Source: Aurantiacibacter spongiae
GTDB lineage: Bacteria > Pseudomonadota > Alphaproteobacteria > Sphingomonadales > Sphingomonadaceae
Direction: 5' to 3'
Assembly: GCF_003815535.1 (NCBI RefSeq)
Contig: NZ_RPFZ01000001.1
Coordinates: 1,984,001 to 2,048,000 of the forward strand
DNA length: 64,000 bases
Position numbers and translations under genes: made by a program. A model generated the notes under the pieces. The model was not told the origin of the DNA and did not search any database. It saw nothing but the letters and a program-made list of their open reading frames with translations. Shown piece by piece: positions 9,041 to 16,959 of this stretch; the stretch's first letter is position 1; each line of letters begins with the position of its first letter.

Positions 9041-10396
9041 ATGCGCGTGGCGCTTACCTTCACCGGACTCGCAACCGTCCTTTTCGCGCCGGCGTCGCCA
9101 GGCGCGCAAACGGTCTTCGCGGAAGATACTTTGCAGGACGAGGACGCTGCGATCGTCACCAGCGGGGACACCGCATTCCAATCCGCGCCGGTCGTGCAGG
9201 ACGATCCGCGTATCCCGCAGGTCATGGAATGGTCGCCGCGCAATGCGGAAAGGCTGGCAGCGGTTATCGAGGGAATCGCTTCGGAAGGCCTCGATCCCGC
9301 GGATTACCGGCCCGACCTTTTGCGCGCGGAGATCGCGCGCGGACCGGGTGAAGCCCTGAACCGGCGGGCGAGCGGCGTATTCGCATGGCTTGTGGAGGAC
9401 CTGCGCGACGGGCGCACGCCGATGGAAGCGCGTCGCCAATGGTTCGTGGTCGACCCCGATCCCGATCTTCTCCCCACCAACGACATCATGGTCGAGGCGC
9501 TGGAAACAGGCGACGTGGCGGGCGTTCTGCGCGCCCTCAACCCCACCCATCCCGATTATGCCAAGCTGCGCGCAGCGCTCGCCGAGACGCCCGCCAGCCA
9601 GCGAGACAAGCGGCGGATCATTCGAGCCAACATGGATCGCTGGCGGTGGCTGGCGCGAGACCTCGGCGGTCAGTATCTCATTACCAACGTGCCCGAATAC
9701 CAGCTTCGCCTGACCGTGAACGACCAGATTATCCGCACCTATCGCACCATTGTCGGCGCGCCAGGGCGCACCGCCACTCCGCAACTGGCCGAGACGGTGC
9801 AGGGTGTGATCTTCAATCCCACCTGGACCGTTCCGCAAAGCATCGTGCAGGGAGAGGGGCTGGGGAACCGGGTGCTTGGCAATCCCGCATGGGCGCGGCG
9901 CAACGGCTACACCGCGACACGGGCCGAGAACGGCACCATAACCGTGGTTCAGCAACCCGGGCCGGGCAATTCCCTGGGCGTGATGAAGCTCGACATGCCC
10001 AATCCCCACGCGATCTTCCTGCATGACACGCCCGGGAAGGCCGCGTTCCAGCGTGACGAACGCGCACTCAGCCACGGTTGCATACGGACCGAGCGCGCAC
10101 TGGAACTCGCCATGACTGTCGCGATCCTCGGGGGCGGGGCCACGCGCGACGAGGCCGTGGAGATTTCCACCAGCGGTGAATATACCCGCGTTCCGGTCGA
10201 ACGGACGATGCCGGTGTACATCACCTATTTCACTTTCGGCACCGATATCGACGGCACGCTGCGCCGCTTCGACGACATCTACGATCGTGACGCCCCGGTC
10301 CTGGCCGCCCTCGATGCCCCCAGGGTCGGCAATCGCGCACGGGAAACTAGCGAGGACGTGATCGAGATCGTAGACGACCTCGGCCCGATCACGTAG
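9041..10396 (+). CDS. YcbB-type L,D-transpeptidase (YkuD domain)
   Basis: A periplasmic enzyme forming 3-3 peptidoglycan cross-links or attaching ligands to stem peptides. The 451-residue product has a signal peptide (MRVALTFTGLATVLFAPASPGA). An N-terminal scaffold domain follows (roughly 60-200), with the R-I-I-R-A-N-M-D-R-W-R-W-L segment that precedes the catalytic domain in YcbB-like proteins. The YkuD domain runs from about 205 and contains I-F-L-H-D-T-P and the catalytic S-H-G-C-I-R-T-E motif, with Cys at about residue 347. ATG 9041 was chosen for its signal peptide. It is divergent from the DMT transporter gene. A second, unrelated L,D-transpeptidase-type gene lies about 300 bases downstream on the other strand. 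Confidence 0.9.
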   Translation: MRVALTFTGLATVLFAPASPGAQTVFAEDTLQDEDAAIVTSGDTAFQSAPVVQDDPRIPQVMEWSPRNAERLAAVIEGIASEGLDPADYRPDLLRAEIARGPGEALNRRASGVFAWLVEDLRDGRTPMEARRQWFVVDPDPDLLPTNDIMVEALETGDVAGVLRALNPTHPDYAKLRAALAETPASQRDKRRIIRANMDRWRWLARDLGGQYLITNVPEYQLRLTVNDQIIRTYRTIVGAPGRTATPQLAETVQGVIFNPTWTVPQSIVQGEGLGNRVLGNPAWARRNGYTATRAENGTITVVQQPGPGNSLGVMKLDMPNPHAIFLHDTPGKAAFQRDERALSHGCIRTERALELAMTVAILGGGATRDEAVEISTSGEYTRVPVERTMPVYITYFTFGTDIDGTLRRFDDIYDRDAPVLAALDAPRVGNRARETSEDVIEIVDDLGPIT

Positions 10397-10519
10397 ATGC
10401 GCTCACCGCCGCGGTCGCAGCGAACGCCCCCCGGGGCGCCGCTATGGCCCTGCTCAGTCAATGTTAACCGAATGCGGGTAGGAAACGACCCAAGGTTCAA
10501 CCCACGAAAGATCATAGAA

Positions 10520-10663
10520 ATGCATGCATCTACCCGCCCTGCCTCGTCCAGCAAGAAGGCCTGGACCGCGCCTCGCCTGATCCATTGCGACACCATCGGA
10601 AACGTCGAAGCCAATATCGGCGTCATTTCCGAGGGCATATTCCCGTTCAGCACGACCAGCTAG
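10520..10663 (+). CDS. Orphan 47-residue peptide with RiPP-leader-like motif
   Basis: A small reading frame between two convergent cell-wall genes. Start ATG 10520 is preceded by GAAAG about 9 bases upstream. The first 14 residues are Ser/Ala/Lys-rich; then K-K-A-W-T-A-P-R-L-I-H-C-D-T-I-G recalls the K-x-W-x-x-P-x-L leader signature of some lasso-peptide precursors, including a Thr two residues before a Gly. The tail (G-N-V-E-A-N-I-G-V-I-S-E-G, ending FPFSTTS) lacks an acidic residue at position 7-9 after that Gly, so it is not a canonical lasso core. No asparagine-synthetase-like cyclase, B-protein protease or recognition protein is in the window. It may be a precursor peptide acting with enzymes elsewhere, or a chance ORF. 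Confidence 0.45.
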   Translation: MHASTRPASSSKKAWTAPRLIHCDTIGNVEANIGVISEGIFPFSTTS

Positions 10664-10685
10664 GCTTCGCGGCGCACGGATCAGA

Positions 10686-11453
10686 TCAGAAAACGACCGC
10701 CGGATTAGCCTGACGATAGGTGTCGGCGACCTCTTGAGCGTCGGGAGAAGTCTGCCAGCCGTTCTCGCGCGATGCGTTCCTGGCTGCGACGGTTTCGAAA
10801 TTGACTGGCGCCTGCGGAGGCATCGTAACGTCTTCTCCGGCGGGCCCGATCCCGAGCGTATCGGCGAAGAGGAGCCGCCCCCCCATCAGACGGGTCAGCG
10901 CCTGCGGGAAAACCTCCGGACCGAAGGCGAAGCAGCCGTTCGAACGACCGCAGCGACCCCATTCGGCGACGTGGGCCGGTGTGACGTAGTCGGCCGGATG
11001 CATGACGATGGCGCGGGGGAAGGCGTTGTCGTTGGTAGGGTCCAGTCCGCCGAGCCGTACCGAGGTGCCGTAGCGCCCTTCGTACCATTCCCAGGTTATG
11101 TAGGCGCCCTTACTCGTCGCCCAGCTGCTCGGCAGATTAGAAAAGCCGTTCAGCCAGCCATCATGCTCCGGATCGGAGCCGCTGCCGTGGGCGACGAGGA
11201 CGCTCTCGACGCGGCCCCCTTCCAGATCGACGAAATGGAAGCGCGGCAGGGACGAATGGAGACCGAAATCGGCGATTCCGACCATATCGCTCCGCCAGAG
11301 CGTCGCGGCATTGCGCTCCACCTCGCGCCGGGCAACGTCCAGCAGGCGCCGCGTCCGAACATCGGGCGCAGCCTGCGCGAAGACGGTGCGCGGGGCGGCG
11401 GCCAGTGCCGCGCCGGCGACGCAGGTACGGTTCAGGAAGTTTCGTCGGTTCAC
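10686..11453 (-). CDS. YkuD_2-type murein L,D-transpeptidase catalytic-domain protein, Tat-exported
   Basis: A 255-residue protein with an Arg-Arg signal (N-R-R-N-F-L-N-R-T-C, then an Ala-rich hydrophobic run ending V-F-A-Q-A). The catalytic region shows V-L-V-A-H-G-S-G-S-D-P-E-H-D-G, S-S-W-A-T-S-K-G-A-Y-I-T, A-I-V-M-H-P-A-D-Y-V and G-R-S-N-G-C-F-A-F, the His and Ser/Gly-Cys layout of the YkuD_2 family. GTG 11453 is the start because AAAGG precedes it and the RR motif follows at once. It is probably co-transcribed with the two genes upstream (47-base gap). The exact reaction, cross-linking or lipoprotein attachment, is not determinable. Confidence 0.82.
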   Translation of the reverse strand: MNRRNFLNRTCVAGAALAAAPRTVFAQAAPDVRTRRLLDVARREVERNAATLWRSDMVGIADFGLHSSLPRFHFVDLEGGRVESVLVAHGSGSDPEHDGWLNGFSNLPSSWATSKGAYITWEWYEGRYGTSVRLGGLDPTNDNAFPRAIVMHPADYVTPAHVAEWGRCGRSNGCFAFGPEVFPQALTRLMGGRLLFADTLGIGPAGEDVTMPPQAPVNFETVAARNASRENGWQTSPDAQEVADTYRQANPAVVF

Positions 11454-11500
11454 GCGAACCTTTCTACCGTCGGGCGGATGAATGGTGCCCGTATGGTCGC

Positions 11501-12433
11501 TCAAATCCGCGCCTTCAACCGGCAGATGGCGGAACGGCTCGCCTCGGTATAGGCGCCGTTGTCGTAGCGATGGGTGCCGACGAAATGCACGAAGGCGGCT
11601 TTCGCGCTCAATTTTTCGGCCCAGTAATTCAGGTAGCGGTCGTACGGTAGCAAGACGGGCTGCGGTTCGTTGGCGATGTGAAAATTGCTCGCGATCTGCT
11701 CCGTGCCCCAAATTGCGATTCCGTCGGCACCGACAAGCGCCGACATTCTGGCGAGGAAGGCGGCGGCAAGGCCTCGCCCCGGTCCGCCGGCGGCGAACCC
11801 GGCAAAGCCCGCACAACCCCGTACGTAGCGCCAATCGCTCCTGTCGATCTGGCCGAGCCGGCTTTCCATCCGCGTCTGCACATGCCCGTCCTCGGGTCCG
11901 CGGGGGTAGCGGCTTGTCGCAAATTCCTCGAGGGGGAGCGGGGTCTTGCCTGCATCCGCGCCGCCGAGGAGCGTGAAGCTGCGATTCGACGTCACTGCCT
12001 GCATCACTTCGGGCACGGAACCGAGCGTCACCGTATCGCTGTCGAGTTGGATCCAGTACTCGCCTGCGCGGTGATCGAGGATGGTCAGAAACCGCTCCCA
12101 ACACCCGCCGCGCGGAAAAGACCCGGTATCGACGGAGCCGATCGAGACGATCTGCGGGTCGCCGCAGTGATGCGCCAGCACCGCCCGATCCTGCGCGGTA
12201 AGCGAACCGTCGTCGAGCAGCGCGACGCGACCGCGACCCAGCTCCTGCCAGAGCGATTTGACTGCGACCAGATAGGGCAGCAGCACGCCCGTTCCGATCA
12301 TCGAGAAGAGGACGAGGCCGTCCTCGCGCGGGGCGATGGGCGGGGTGTCGAGTATGCCGGCGATGGCGTCGGCATGACGTGCGGCGTCCTTCTTGGTGCG
12401 CCAGCGCTGCGGCAGGAAGCTCATCCGCGTCAT
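11501..12433 (-). CDS. Hypothetical protein with GT-A glycosyltransferase-like features
   Basis: A 310-residue cytoplasmic protein with no signal peptide. The middle contains Y-W-I-Q-L-D-S-D-T-V-T-L-G, a D-x-D motif at the end of a strand as in GT-A glycosyltransferases. Before it lies a segment ending V-A-L-L-D-D-G-S-L-T, and later W-G-T-E-Q-I-A-S-N-F. These suggest a nucleotide-sugar transferase, but I cannot place it in a family. Its stop-to-start spacing with the upstream aspartic protease gene is 2 bases, so the two are surely co-transcribed. The sugar donor, acceptor and pathway are unknown. Confidence 0.6.
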   Translation of the reverse strand: MTRMSFLPQRWRTKKDAARHADAIAGILDTPPIAPREDGLVLFSMIGTGVLLPYLVAVKSLWQELGRGRVALLDDGSLTAQDRAVLAHHCGDPQIVSIGSVDTGSFPRGGCWERFLTILDHRAGEYWIQLDSDTVTLGSVPEVMQAVTSNRSFTLLGGADAGKTPLPLEEFATSRYPRGPEDGHVQTRMESRLGQIDRSDWRYVRGCAGFAGFAAGGPGRGLAAAFLARMSALVGADGIAIWGTEQIASNFHIANEPQPVLLPYDRYLNYWAEKLSAKAAFVHFVGTHRYDNGAYTEASRSAICRLKARI

Positions 12434-12435
12434 CG

Positions 12436-12975
12436 CTACTGGCCGAGAATCATGCGATCGTCGGCGATCTCGACCCTGTCTACCGTCGACAGGAAGGATT
12501 GACCGAGCAGCGATATGGCGAGACCGTCCGGCACCACGATGGCGTCGACATCCGTAGCCTCGAACGCGCCCAGCGAAACGCGTGGCAGCATGACGGGCAC
12601 GCCAAACACCGGGCCGCTGGCACCCTGCGCAACCGGCGCGATGGCGTGATCATCCCAGTAGATGCCGGCGGCGGACGCGTCCTCTCCGGTCAGGGCGACG
12701 ATCGAGGCGCCAGTATCGACGAGCATCCGGCTCGGAACGCCGTCTATGCTGACTTCGGCGTAGAAATGACCGTCGACCTGGCGTTGGAGCGTGAATTCCT
12801 CGTTCCAACGAACCTGGCCGTCCCCGAGCGCGGCAAGCATCGCATCCGGAGAAGCAGTGGGCGAAGGTTCTACCGTCGTGCTGGCAAGTCCGTCCTCCAG
12901 GGCGAACATCGGCACGGCGAGACCAACCGCGCCGCCCGCAATCAGGACACAGGCGAGGGGTATGCGATAGTCCAT
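12436..12975 (-). CDS. Membrane-anchored retropepsin-like aspartic protease
   Basis: A 179-residue protein with an N-terminal hydrophobic anchor (IPLACVLIAGGAVGLAVPMF), a short linker and one retropepsin-like domain with the catalytic L-V-D-T-G-A-S motif near residue 105 and the late hydrophobic L-L-G-Q-S-F-L motif. A single domain implies that it works as a dimer. Bacterial clan AA proteases of this type face the periplasm; substrates are mostly unknown. It sits 11 bases downstream of the deacetylase-family gene and 2 bases upstream of the glycosyltransferase-like gene, within a minus-strand run. Confidence 0.85.
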   Translation of the reverse strand: MDYRIPLACVLIAGGAVGLAVPMFALEDGLASTTVEPSPTASPDAMLAALGDGQVRWNEEFTLQRQVDGHFYAEVSIDGVPSRMLVDTGASIVALTGEDASAAGIYWDDHAIAPVAQGASGPVFGVPVMLPRVSLGAFEATDVDAIVVPDGLAISLLGQSFLSTVDRVEIADDRMILGQ

Positions 12976-12986
12976 CGCCCGCGAAT

Positions 12987-13910
12987 CTAGCGGCCAAGAC
13001 TTTCCACCGGGTAAAGGGCGTTGGCTTTCGCGCAGGCGAGCATGGAGGCGGCGTGGCGGTCTGCGACCTCGCGCTGATCCGTACCGTATCCCCCACCCAG
13101 CGCACTGGCGATAGGCAAACCTCGCGACCGCGCTTCTCCGATGACGAGGCGGTCGCGCGCGGCGAGCCCTTGCGAGGTCAGCGCCAGGCGACCCAGCCTG
13201 TCGCCCTCATGCGCGTCGATACCGGCCTGGTACAGCACGATGTCGGGTTCGAAATCGTCGATGATTGCGGGAAGATAATCGCGCAGAGCAGCGAGGTAAT
13301 CTGCATCGCCCGTCCCGTCCGGCAGCGCGATATCGCAGCACGAGCGTGCCTTGCGGGCCGGAAAGTTCTTCTCCGCGTGGATGGACAGTGTGAAGATATC
13401 CTCGCGCCCGGCGCACAGGCTTGCGGTGCCGTCACCCTGATGCACATCGCAATCGACGATCAGCACGTGGCCCGCATCGCCCTGCGCGATCAGGCGATTG
13501 GCGGTTACCGCGAGATCGTTGAACACGCAGTACCCGGCTCCGGTATCGTGGAGCGCGTGGTGACTTCCGGCAGCGGAATTGGCAGCGTAGCCGTGCTTCA
13601 TCGCCAGTTGCGCGGCGAGCCAGGTTCCGCCGTTCGTGTGCCGTACGCGCGCAGCGATGCGCTGCGTGACAGGGAAACCGATGCTTCGCTCCTTCTCCCG
13701 TGGGACGCTGGCGGTGAAAACCTGCTCGACGTACCGGGGATCGTGAACCGCCTCGAGCCATTCGCGCGGGCATGGATCGGGTGCGTGCTCGGTCAGAGGA
13801 TATCCGCTTTCGCGCAGTGCGATCATCACCAGCTGATACTTGTCGAACCTGAACGTGCCGCGCTCTGGCGTCGGCGCCATATAATCCACGTGATGAACGA
13901 CGTGCAGCAT
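12987..13910 (-). CDS. Histone-deacetylase-family amidohydrolase
   Basis: A 307-residue zinc amidohydrolase of the arginase/deacetylase fold. Family marks are G-S-H-H-A-L-H-D-T-G-A-G-Y-C-V-F-N-D, the metal-site D-C-D-V-H-Q-G-D-G-T and Y-Q-A-G-I-D-A-H. Bacterial members deacetylate polyamines or acetylated proteins (AcuC-like); the substrate is not evident. It begins MLHVVHHVDYMAPTPERGTF. The gene lies 6 bases downstream of the pyrophosphatase gene and is probably in the same transcript. Confidence 0.9.
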   Translation of the reverse strand: MLHVVHHVDYMAPTPERGTFRFDKYQLVMIALRESGYPLTEHAPDPCPREWLEAVHDPRYVEQVFTASVPREKERSIGFPVTQRIAARVRHTNGGTWLAAQLAMKHGYAANSAAGSHHALHDTGAGYCVFNDLAVTANRLIAQGDAGHVLIVDCDVHQGDGTASLCAGREDIFTLSIHAEKNFPARKARSCCDIALPDGTGDADYLAALRDYLPAIIDDFEPDIVLYQAGIDAHEGDRLGRLALTSQGLAARDRLVIGEARSRGLPIASALGGGYGTDQREVADRHAASMLACAKANALYPVESLGR

Positions 13911-13916
13911 GTCTGC

Positions 13917-14462
13917 TCAGTCGCTGGCGTCTGCCTTGGCGGCGATGGCCTTTTCGGCAAGTTCCTCGGCCTCGAGCTCGTTGCCTGGCTCCAGTATTTC
14001 GATCCTGCGATCGATGAGCTGGTTGTAGGTACGGAAGAACACGCCCAGCTCCCACATCATCGTGTCGCGCAGCTGGTCGAGCCGCTTCACCCCGCCGAAT
14101 GTCTGGCTCAACGGAGGCACGCCCACGAGCCGGTCGTTGCGGACCATTTCCCCGTCTTCCTCCTGCGCCATCCGCAGGATCGCCACCGGTCGGACCGATA
14201 CCAGCGTACCCGACGGGAGGGCGCCCCCGGTCAGCACCATCACGTCGAGCGCATCGCCATCCTCTGCCAGCGTGGCGGGTACGAAGCCGAAATTGGCCGG
14301 GAAGGCCAGACCCTCGGGCAGTTCGATCGCCCATCGAAATATGCCAAGCTTCTTGTCGAGATCGATCTTGTGCGTGTTACCCTTCGGACATTCGATGAAG
14401 GCGTGCAGCAGTCCTTCATCGTCGCGCGCGGGCAGGGCAGCCAGATGTTCGGCATCGATCAT
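13917..14462 (-). CDS. Inorganic pyrophosphatase family protein, divergent
   Basis: A 181-residue protein of the soluble family I pyrophosphatase type, which hydrolyses PPi to drive biosynthesis. Visible are I-E-C-P-K-G-N-T-H-K-I-D, F-P-A-N-F-G-F-V-P and the acidic metal-binding signature E-D-G-D-A-L-D-V-M-V-L. Compared with E. coli Ppa, two active-site region tyrosines (Y-G-Y) read F-G-F and the usual Pro in D-G-D-P-x-D is Ala, so it belongs to a divergent branch whose activity deserves a test. The Ala/Glu/Lys-rich C-terminal helix is longer than usual. ATG 14462 gives MIDAEHLAALPARDDEG; an in-frame extension upstream has no homology. Confidence 0.82.
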   Translation of the reverse strand: MIDAEHLAALPARDDEGLLHAFIECPKGNTHKIDLDKKLGIFRWAIELPEGLAFPANFGFVPATLAEDGDALDVMVLTGGALPSGTLVSVRPVAILRMAQEEDGEMVRNDRLVGVPPLSQTFGGVKRLDQLRDTMMWELGVFFRTYNQLIDRRIEILEPGNELEAEELAEKAIAAKADASD

Positions 14463-14524
14463 GTCAGTGTTCCGCTTTTGTTGGCGACCTGACAACCTAC
14501 GGTATCGGACCGGAGGCGTTCCGC

Positions 14525-15679
14525 CTATTCGGCTGCTTCGGCATGGGGATCGAAGGCAATGGCGGTGCCGGCCTCGATCTCGGCGGCCTTCTTTTCCACC
14601 AGTGCAACGATGTGGTCGAGCATGTCGTCGGATTGCACGTGATGGTCGGTGACGCCCGAAAGGTAGACCATGTGCTTGCCCGCGCCGCCTCCAGTGATGC
14701 CGATATCGGTCTCGCGCGCTTCGCCCGGGCCGTTGACCACGCAACCGAGTACCGAAAGGCTCATCGGCGTCTTGATATGTTCGAGCCGCTTCTCAAGAGC
14801 CTCGACCGTGCGAATGACGTCGAAACCCTGGCGCGAACAGCTGGGGCACGACACGACGCGAACCCCCCGGGTCCGCAGACCGAGCGCCTTCAGCATCTCG
14901 AACCCGACGCGCACTTCGGTTTCCGGCTCCGCGGACAGCGATACGCGGATCGTATCGCCGATACCCGCCCACAGCAGGCTGCCCATGCCGATCGAGGATT
15001 TGACCGTGCCGCCGATCAGCCCTCCGGCCTCTGTAATGCCGAGATGCAGCGGACAATCGACCGCCTCTGCCAGCCCCTGATAGGCGGCGACAGCGAGGAA
15101 CACGTCGGATGCCTTCACCGCCACCTTGTATTCGTGAAAGTCGTGGTCCTGCAGCAGCTTGATGTGATCGAGCGCGCTCTCGATCAGCGCCTCCGGGCAA
15201 GGTTCGCCGTACTTTTCCAGCAGGTCGCGTTCCAGCGAGCCGGCATTGACACCGATGCGAATGGCGCAGCCATTGGCCTTCGCTGCCCGCACGACCTCGG
15301 CGACGCGCTTGTCGTTGCCGATATTGCCCGGATTGATGCGCAGGCAAGCGGCGCCCTTGTCCGCTGCCTCGAGCGCGCGCTTGTAGTGGAAGTGGATGTC
15401 GGCGACGATCGGCACGTTCGCGGCCCGAGTGATCTCGTCGAAGCGAGCGGTCGCTTCCTCCGTCGGACAGGAGACGCGCACGATGTCCGCACCCGCGTCC
15501 TCGCAGCGACGGATCTGGTCGATTGTCGCGCCCACGTCCTGCGTCGGCGTGTTGGTCATGGTCTGCACGCTGATCGGCGCATCGCCGCCGACAGCGACGG
15601 ATCCCACCATGATCTGGCGGGACGGCCGGCGCTCTATCGTGCGCCAGGGGCGGATGCTGGTGATCGCGTCTGCTGACAT
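14525..15679 (-). CDS. ispG: (E)-4-hydroxy-3-methylbut-2-enyl-diphosphate synthase
   Basis: IspG (GcpE) performs the penultimate step of the MEP isoprenoid pathway with a [4Fe-4S] cluster. The 384-residue protein shows the TIM-barrel N-terminus (I-S-V-Q-T-M-T-N-T), [15 protein letters not shown], and the cluster ligands S-C-P-S-C-S-R plus [11 protein letters not shown] chose ATG 15679 ([12 protein letters not shown]); the frame is open 14 codons upstream but that overlaps the divergent promoter zone. The pyrophosphatase gene follows 62 bases downstream on the same strand. Confidence 0.96.
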   Translation of the reverse strand: MSADAITSIRPWRTIERRPSRQIMVGSVAVGGDAPISVQTMTNTPTQDVGATIDQIRRCEDAGADIVRVSCPTEEATARFDEITRAANVPIVADIHFHYKRALEAADKGAACLRINPGNIGNDKRVAEVVRAAKANGCAIRIGVNAGSLERDLLEKYGEPCPEALIESALDHIKLLQDHDFHEYKVAVKASDVFLAVAAYQGLAEAVDCPLHLGITEAGGLIGGTVKSSIGMGSLLWAGIGDTIRVSLSAEPETEVRVGFEMLKALGLRTRGVRVVSCPSCSRQGFDVIRTVEALEKRLEHIKTPMSLSVLGCVVNGPGEARETDIGITGGGAGKHMVYLSGVTDHHVQSDDMLDHIVALVEKKAAEIEAGTAIAFDPHAEAAE

Positions 15680-15822
15680 GGCGCTCGATATAGGCCGCGC
15701 ATGATGAAGGGGCAATGACAAGGCCGTTGATCGAGGCCCGAGCGTTGCCGGTCGGTAAACAGTGTCGGGATCGCTTCCGTCGTATGCAAAGGGGAAATCG
15801 GGACCGCTGTGAAAGTTGCCTC

Positions 15823-16905
15823 ATGTTCAGACCGCTCGCTCTCGCCGCCCTCCTTGCCAGCACGGCCGGGGTCCACGCCGCCGCCCAGGAACAGGTTCAG
15901 CGAGCCGGACCTGATTGCGAAGCGCTAGTCGATGGCAATGATGGCGCCGCCTGCGTGCTGGCGCGAACTCTCGAAAGTGATTTCATCTTTCCGGAAGCAG
16001 GGGCACGCTATGCCGCCATGTTACGCGCCGCAATCGCGGAGGGTCGCTATCGCGGGTTGGCGAGCGAAGATGCTGCACGGCGGATGACCGCGGACCTGCA
16101 GGCCGTTGCGCCCGATGGTCATCTCCGTGTCCAGCCCGCCCCCGAGCGGGGTGAAGGTGGCGCACGGAATTTCGCCAGCGACATCCCGTTGCTCGAACAG
16201 GGTGACTGGATAGCCCCGGGCATCGGCTACCTGCGTATCAACGAGTTTACCCGAGACCCTGCCACCATCGCAGAGGTATCACGGTTCATGGCCGATCACG
16301 CCGATGCCGAGGCATTGATCTTCGACCTTCGGACCCACCACGGCGGCGGGCTGGAGGAAATGGACGCCATCCTCGAATGGCTGTTCGCCGAACCGACCCC
16401 GCTGGTGCGGATGGAGATGCGGCGATCGGTGGCGGACGAGCACGGTGTACCCGAAGAGGAACTCGCCACCCTGCGACGCATCGAAACGCCGGACATGGCT
16501 ACAGCCGAGCACTGGGCACTGCCGAACGGCGATTCGCGGCTTTGGGATGCGCGCGTCATCCTGCTGACCGGTCCGCGCACCGCGTCGGCAGCGGAGCATT
16601 TCGCGCTTGCGATGAAGGCGACGGGGCGGGCCACGCTGATAGGTTCGGCCACGGCCGGCGCCAACCATTTCGGCGGCGGCATGGATCTGCCCGGCGGGCT
16701 CGCCGCATTCATCCCCATCGGGCGAACCTATGATCCGGCGACCGGGGAGGATTGGGAGGGTCATGGCGTTCAACCCGATATTGCGACCGACCCTGCCGAC
16801 GCGCTGGCCCGTGCCTTGATCGAACTCGGCGTCGAACCTGCCGAATCCGCCCGTCTCGCGCGGGTCTACGCGCCAACGCTGCCCATGACCCGGCGCGAGG
16901 GATGA
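15823..16905 (+). CDS. S41-family (tail-specific protease-like) periplasmic peptidase
   Basis: The 360-residue product has a signal peptide (MFRPLALAALLASTAGVHAAAQ), an N-terminal helical domain of the interphotoreceptor-retinoid-binding/tricorn type (about 30-115) and an S41 catalytic core. Marks are G-I-G-Y-L-R-I-N-E-F, A-L-I-F-D-L-R-T-H-H-G-G-G, and the nucleophile region L-L-T-G-P-R-T-A-S-A-A-E-H-F with the Ser before A-A-E. No PDZ domain is evident. The ATG at 15823 starts the signal peptide; the longer open frame has no homology. It is divergent from ispG. The substrate is unknown. Confidence 0.85.
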   Translation: MFRPLALAALLASTAGVHAAAQEQVQRAGPDCEALVDGNDGAACVLARTLESDFIFPEAGARYAAMLRAAIAEGRYRGLASEDAARRMTADLQAVAPDGHLRVQPAPERGEGGARNFASDIPLLEQGDWIAPGIGYLRINEFTRDPATIAEVSRFMADHADAEALIFDLRTHHGGGLEEMDAILEWLFAEPTPLVRMEMRRSVADEHGVPEEELATLRRIETPDMATAEHWALPNGDSRLWDARVILLTGPRTASAAEHFALAMKATGRATLIGSATAGANHFGGGMDLPGGLAAFIPIGRTYDPATGEDWEGHGVQPDIATDPADALARALIELGVEPAESARLARVYAPTLPMTRREG

Positions 16906-16959
16906 GAGCAGCAATGCCCCACTAGGCAAGCCCGCCGCGGCACGCCATGATCGCGTGCG

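Noticed and set aside
10412-10440. Rho-independent terminator after the YcbB-type gene
   Set aside because: A CCCC/GGGG pairing is present but short, and there is no T-run.
10520-10663. Canonical lasso peptide precursor
   Set aside because: The core lacks Asp/Glu at ring positions 7-9 and no B or C maturation genes are in the window, so only leader similarity is claimed.
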